Below the pieces are notes generated by a model. That model ran no database searches. It saw only the letters and a program-made list of their open reading frames with translations, and was not told the origin of the DNA. A stretch of DNA of 8,952 bases, from positions 1 to 8,952 of the forward strand of contig JAEZKI010000541.1 of the NCBI GenBank assembly GCA_023415525.1. Reading direction: 5' to 3'. The stretch is from Bacillota bacterium. Its GTDB lineage: Bacteria; Bacillota; Clostridia; Lachnospirales; Cellulosilyticaceae. Made by a program: the position numbers and the translations under genes. This document shows positions 5,918 through 8,952 of the stretch, piece by piece (the first letter of the stretch is position 1; each line of letters begins with the position of its first letter).

Positions 5918-8704
5918 TTATATCCTTTTTAAACGTGGCCAAATTTTTTTAGCTTGTCTCCATGCTTTGCGTGTGGAATGTTTGAGAAACCTTAATCCCC
6001 ATTTAGCTACCTCATTTAAGCCCACAACAAGTGTAGCTGAAACGACTATCTTTAGCCATAGATCCACTGGAAGAGGTTCTGCACTAAAGAACTGACTCAT
6101 GCCTTGTACCATTGCAATATGTAACCCCATGGTTATAATGAGCGTCCATAGAACCCACTTGTTCTTAAAAAAGTTAGGGAAAATACTTCCTGTCCCAAAC
6201 TCGCGACAATTTAAAGCATTAAAAAGGGTGCTAAATACAAAAAGACTGAAAAGAGCCGTCTGTGCTTTTATACTCTCTCCTGCTGCTACACCTAAAAAAT
6301 TATATCTCAATTGAAGTAAAAGTAGACTACTAATCATTGTGCTATTGATTAAAATAGTCCGTACCATATAGGTATTAATAATATTGGCTTTTTTAGGAAT
6401 AGGCTTTCGCTTCATAACTGTTTCCCGAATAGGCTCTAAGCCCAATACTAAAGCAGGAGGGCCATCCATAATAATATTCATCCATAAAAGTTGAATCGTA
6501 GTAAATGGCATAGGGCGGTTCATAAGTTGCGTTAAAATAGCTACTACAAAGGCAATAATATTAACCGTTAATTGAAACTGAATAAAGCGTTGAAAATTGT
6601 TATAGATCCCTCTTCCCCATTTAATAGCCTCTACAATTGTCCCAAAGCTATCATCGGTCAAAATAATGTCCGCTGCATTTTTGCTAACTTCTGTTCCTGC
6701 AATCCCCATGGCAATTCCTACATCTGCTTTTGTAAGAGCTGGTGCATCATTGATGCCATCTCCTGTTACTGCCACAACTTGTCCCTGCCTTTGCAATGCC
6801 TTAACAACACGAAGTTTTGTATCTGGTTTGGAACGTGCCACAATACTAATGGTTTTTAGCTCCTGGGCCAATCCTTCCTCACTTAAGCCTTCTATGTAAC
6901 TGGCTTCTACTGCACGTTTACCCTTTCCTACAATACCTATTTGCTTTCCTATTGCAATAGCTGTTTGGAGATTATCACCTGTTAGCATTTTTGTCTCAAT
7001 TCCCCCCTCAGCAGCACAGGCAACAGCTTCTTTGACCCCTGGGCGAATAGGGTCACTAATGGCTACAAATCCACTAAAAACTAATTCATGCTGCCATTTC
7101 TCCTTTTGTATGCTTTCTGGATTGATCGTTTCTTCTCCATAGGCTAAGGCCAATACACGTAAAGCTTCTCCTTGCATAAGCCCCATCTGGTAGCTAATAT
7201 AAGTGCGTCTTTCAGGTGTTAGCTCTTGGAGCTGTGTCCCCTTCTTTTCATAACGGCACTGCTCTAAAATAACTTCTGGCGCCCCTTTGGACAAAATTTT
7301 ATAATGCTTTCCCTCTTTTACAACAGTCATCATAAACTTATTTTGGGATTGAAAGGGGATACGATAAGCAATTTTTGCTTCCTCTCTTAATTGGACATAT
7401 GGATAATTTCTACACAGATGAAGGAGCGCACCTTCTGTTGCACTACCTATATACCGTTCTTGTCCGTGAAACATTTCTAAATCTGCCGTGTTATTAAGAA
7501 TACAATTTTCAATAAAATGATGGGGCATGTCCTTTGAGGTGATATAACCTCCCTCACAATAAATGTGAGCAACCTGCATCTTGTTTTGCGTCAATGTCCC
7601 TGTTTTATCGCTACAGATCACACTAATAGAGCCAATGGTTTCACAGGCCTCTTTTTTTCGGACTAAAATATGAATACTGGCCATCTTCTTCATCATAATA
7701 GCTAATGTAATATTAATCATTGTATTAAGCCCCTCGGGAACAGCAGCTACAATAAGTGCCACGCATATAACAAAGGCGGTTTTTATCTCCGTAAAATGTG
7801 TTTGTAAAGGATAGAGAGAATGAACCAAATCCCTTAAACTCCCCCATTGAAGGTGCAATGCACTTGCTTTAGCAATTTGAAAAAACATATAAATAAAGAG
7901 GCATCCTGCTATTGCTGTAGAAATCTTTGAAATGGTTTTCCCTAAATCATTCATTTTAATTTCTAGAGGCGTATCTTCTTCGCGTTCCCCTAACTCCTTG
8001 GCAATATGCCCCATCTCTGTTTCATCTGCCGTGCTGGTAATGACCATACTTCCTTGTCCACAGGCTACTAAAGTCCCACCAAAAAGCATATTATACTGCT
8101 TGGCTGGTATAGGGTCTTGCCAGATTATCTGGCCTTCTCTTTCGAGCCTTTCTTGTTTAACAAGTCCTGACTTCTTTTTAACATCATCAGCCTCCCCCGT
8201 TAACATATCCTCTCTCACTTTTAAATCTATAGCTTCTAAAAGTCGCCCATCAGCAGGTACTCTATCTCCTCCCTCCAAAAAGACAATATCTCCTGGTACC
8301 ATTTCTTTTTTAGATAAAAGTACCTTCTGCCCATCTCTTAATACTTTCACTTCACATTCATCCACCATCTGCGCTAAAGCCGCCGCTGCTTTTTTTGATT
8401 TGCTTTCTGTAATGAGCCCAATCATAATCCCTAAGAGAACAGCAAAACAAATACCTATGGCATCATCATATTCTCCTATCAAAAGACTAAGAGCTGATGC
8501 AATCAATAAAATTACAATGAGCTGTTGGGTTAGGGCTTCTCCTAACTCTTGTAAAAGACTTTTCTCCTTAGGAGGTGTAAAAGTATTGAAGCCTACTTGT
8601 TGTAACCTTTTTTTTGCTTCTTGGGTTGTAAGTCCCCGTTGCTTGTCCACCTCCAGTTCTCGTAATACTTGAGTAACCTCCTGTGTATAATACTTTTTAC
8701 TCAT
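5918..8704 (-). CDS. P-type Ca2+-transporting ATPase, PMCA-like
   Basis: This is a membrane P-type ATPase that probably exports Ca2+ using ATP. Its 928 residues carry an N-terminal cation-ATPase domain (about 6-75), about ten membrane segments (M1-M2 at 58-99, M3 near 260-277, M4 near 307-327, M5-M10 between 705 and 900), and the P and N domains. Motifs are PEGL (323-326), the phosphorylated Asp366 in CSDKTGTLT, KGAPE (473-477), DPIRPG (551-556), MLTGDN (573-578) and TGDGINDAP (647-655). Ion-site residues are Glu324 (M4), Asn743 and Asp747 (M6). Ala718 in M5 and Met746 in M6 replace the SERCA ligands Glu771 and Thr799, as in plasma-membrane Ca2+ pumps, so one Ca2+ per cycle is likely. Oddities are TGEA (169-172) for TGES, Asn327 after PEGL where Pro is usual, and a basic amphipathic tail (about 907-928). 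The ATG follows AAAGGAGG (8710-8717) by 5 bases. It appears monocistronic; Mn2+ or another cation cannot be excluded. Confidence 0.93.
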   Translation of the reverse strand: MSKKYYTQEVTQVLRELEVDKQRGLTTQEAKKRLQQVGFNTFTPPKEKSLLQELGEALTQQLIVILLIASALSLLIGEYDDAIGICFAVLLGIMIGLITESKSKKAAAALAQMVDECEVKVLRDGQKVLLSKKEMVPGDIVFLEGGDRVPADGRLLEAIDLKVREDMLTGEADDVKKKSGLVKQERLEREGQIIWQDPIPAKQYNMLFGGTLVACGQGSMVITSTADETEMGHIAKELGEREEDTPLEIKMNDLGKTISKISTAIAGCLFIYMFFQIAKASALHLQWGSLRDLVHSLYPLQTHFTEIKTAFVICVALIVAAVPEGLNTMINITLAIMMKKMASIHILVRKKEACETIGSISVICSDKTGTLTQNKMQVAHIYCEGGYITSKDMPHHFIENCILNNTADLEMFHGQERYIGSATEGALLHLCRNYPYVQLREEAKIAYRIPFQSQNKFMMTVVKEGKHYKILSKGAPEVILEQCRYEKKGTQLQELTPERRTYISYQMGLMQGEALRVLALAYGEETINPESIQKEKWQHELVFSGFVAISDPIRPGVKEAVACAAEGGIETKMLTGDNLQTAIAIGKQIGIVGKGKRAVEASYIEGLSEEGLAQELKTISIVARSKPDTKLRVVKALQRQGQVVAVTGDGINDAPALTKADVGIAMGIAGTEVSKNAADIILTDDSFGTIVEAIKWGRGIYNNFQRFIQFQLTVNIIAFVVAILTQLMNRPMPFTTIQLLWMNIIMDGPPALVLGLEPIRETVMKRKPIPKKANIINTYMVRTILINSTMISSLLLLQLRYNFLGVAAGESIKAQTALFSLFVFSTLFNALNCREFGTGSIFPNFFKNKWVLWTLIITMGLHIAMVQGMSQFFSAEPLPVDLWLKIVVSATLVVGLNEVAKWGLRFLKHSTRKAWRQAKKIWPRLKRI

Positions 8705-8745
8705 CGTTTCCTCCTTTATTTATCACTTGTTTCTCTCTTCCTATG

Positions 8746-8776
8746 TATATACACTTTAGGCTCCTTCTATGTCCAA
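8746..8776 (-). promoter_or_regulatory. Possible promoter of the Ca2+-ATPase gene
   Basis: On the minus strand TTGGAC (8771-8776) is followed by TATATA (8746-8751) at a 19-base spacing, or by TGTATA (8748-8753) at 17 bases. Neither pair is ideal. The site lies just after the upstream terminator's T run and about 30 bases before the ribosome site, where a promoter is expected. The short leader leaves no room for a riboswitch. Confidence 0.33.
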
Positions 8777-8851
8777 AAAACAAAAAAGGCTTTGCTTTAA
8801 GAAGCTCCCTATCACTTCATAAGGGACACTCACTCAAAACAAAGCCTTTTT
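8775..8851 (-). terminator. Terminator of the right-edge gene, with a long loop
   Basis: A 12-bp perfect stem (AAAAAGGCTTTG at 8783-8794 with its complement at 8840-8851) is followed on the minus strand by TTTTTTGTTTTTT. The 45-base loop can itself fold, for example TCCCT (8806-8810) with AGGGA (8822-8826). It begins about 30 bases after the stop of the partial gene at 8881. The plus strand has a shorter T run, so weak action in the other direction is possible. Confidence 0.8.
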
Positions 8852-8880
8852 CTATTCTCTTTTTCTTAAAAATAAAGAAA

Positions 8881-8952
8881 TTATAAATTTTTAAAAGCTG
8901 TAGCCATCATCAATTTAATACGATTTAGCTGATTGACATTGGACGCTCCAGG
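8881..8952 (-). CDS. C-terminal end of an unidentified gene (partial)
   Basis: The last 23 codons and TAA stop (8881-8883) of a minus-strand gene that begins beyond the window. The visible end contains ASNVNQLNRIKLMMATAF and reads like a helical C-terminus. I cannot assign a family from this fragment. Support comes from the open frame to the window edge, the plausible residue composition and the terminator about 30 bases downstream in the same direction. The other two minus-strand frames are less convincing; one of them reaches a TAA at about 8926-8928. Confidence 0.6.
   Translation of the reverse strand, partial: PGASNVNQLNRIKLMMATAFKNL

Noticed and set aside
6572..6899. Two overlapping plus-strand open frames opposite the ATPase TGDGINDAP region
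   Set aside because: They overlap each other and the conserved P domain on the other strand, and have no ribosome site; they are mirror frames.
7932..8672. A 246-codon plus-strand open frame opposite the N-terminal half of the Ca2+ ATPase gene
   Set aside because: It lies wholly antisense to a strongly conserved gene, has no ribosome site before its ATG and has a Ser/Leu/Pro-rich composition typical of a mirror frame.
8705..8880. A cation-sensing riboswitch (for example the yybP-ykoY Mn2+ type) ahead of the P-type ATPase
   Set aside because: The leader between the likely promoter and ATG is only about 40 bases, and I do not see the conserved riboswitch core. The hairpin farther upstream is a terminator of the previous gene.
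8683..8886. A 67-codon plus-strand open frame across the ATPase upstream region
   Set aside because: It runs through the ATPase start, its promoter region and the terminator hairpin; its low-complexity Phe/Leu/Lys composition reflects these elements.
1..8952. A defence island, mobile element or other new multi-gene system
   Set aside because: The identified genes are housekeeping types in separate transcription units, with no transposase, integrase, nuclease, toxin-antitoxin or direct-repeat array visible.

Overview
The window is AT-rich with near-consensus purine-rich Shine-Dalgarno sites (AAAGGAGG-like), short intergenic gaps and simple hairpin-plus-T-run terminators. Together with the protein types this points to a low-GC Gram-positive chromosome, most likely an anaerobic member of the Clostridia. 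That placement is inference from composition and gene style. I see no insertion sequence, integrase, phage gene, tRNA, rRNA or CRISPR array.

Layout, left to right. (1) The end of a plus-strand argininosuccinate lyase gene (argH, arginine biosynthesis) closes at 217 and is followed by a hairpin terminator (265-303) that it probably shares with the convergent cobT. (2) A minus-strand pair of an unrecognised 175-residue protein (1423-1950) and cobT (331-1404) is separated by 18 bases and so is probably one transcript. CobT makes the activated lower ligand of cobalamin. (3) A minus-strand glgB (2058-4334), the glycogen branching enzyme, has its own terminator. (4) A divergent plus-strand gene (4483-5847) encodes a 454-residue, apparently soluble helical protein that I do not recognise; it may contain an internal duplication. 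(5) A very strong 21-bp bidirectional terminator separates it from (6) a minus-strand P-type Ca2+-transporting ATPase of the PMCA-like class (5918-8704). (7) A terminator and the last 23 codons of another minus-strand gene lie at the right edge.

The genes look like independent housekeeping units (arginine synthesis, cobamide assembly, glycogen synthesis, cation export), each bounded by terminators, rather than one pathway or a defence island. I found no convincing new multi-gene system. The parts most worth following are the two uncharacterised proteins: the small aromatic-rich partner of cobT, and the 454-residue protein with two related VP-x(7)-F-x(2)-Y segments. The ATPase also departs from the usual family motifs in places (TGEA for TGES, PEGLN for PEGLP), although its ion-site residues match plasma-membrane Ca2+ pumps.
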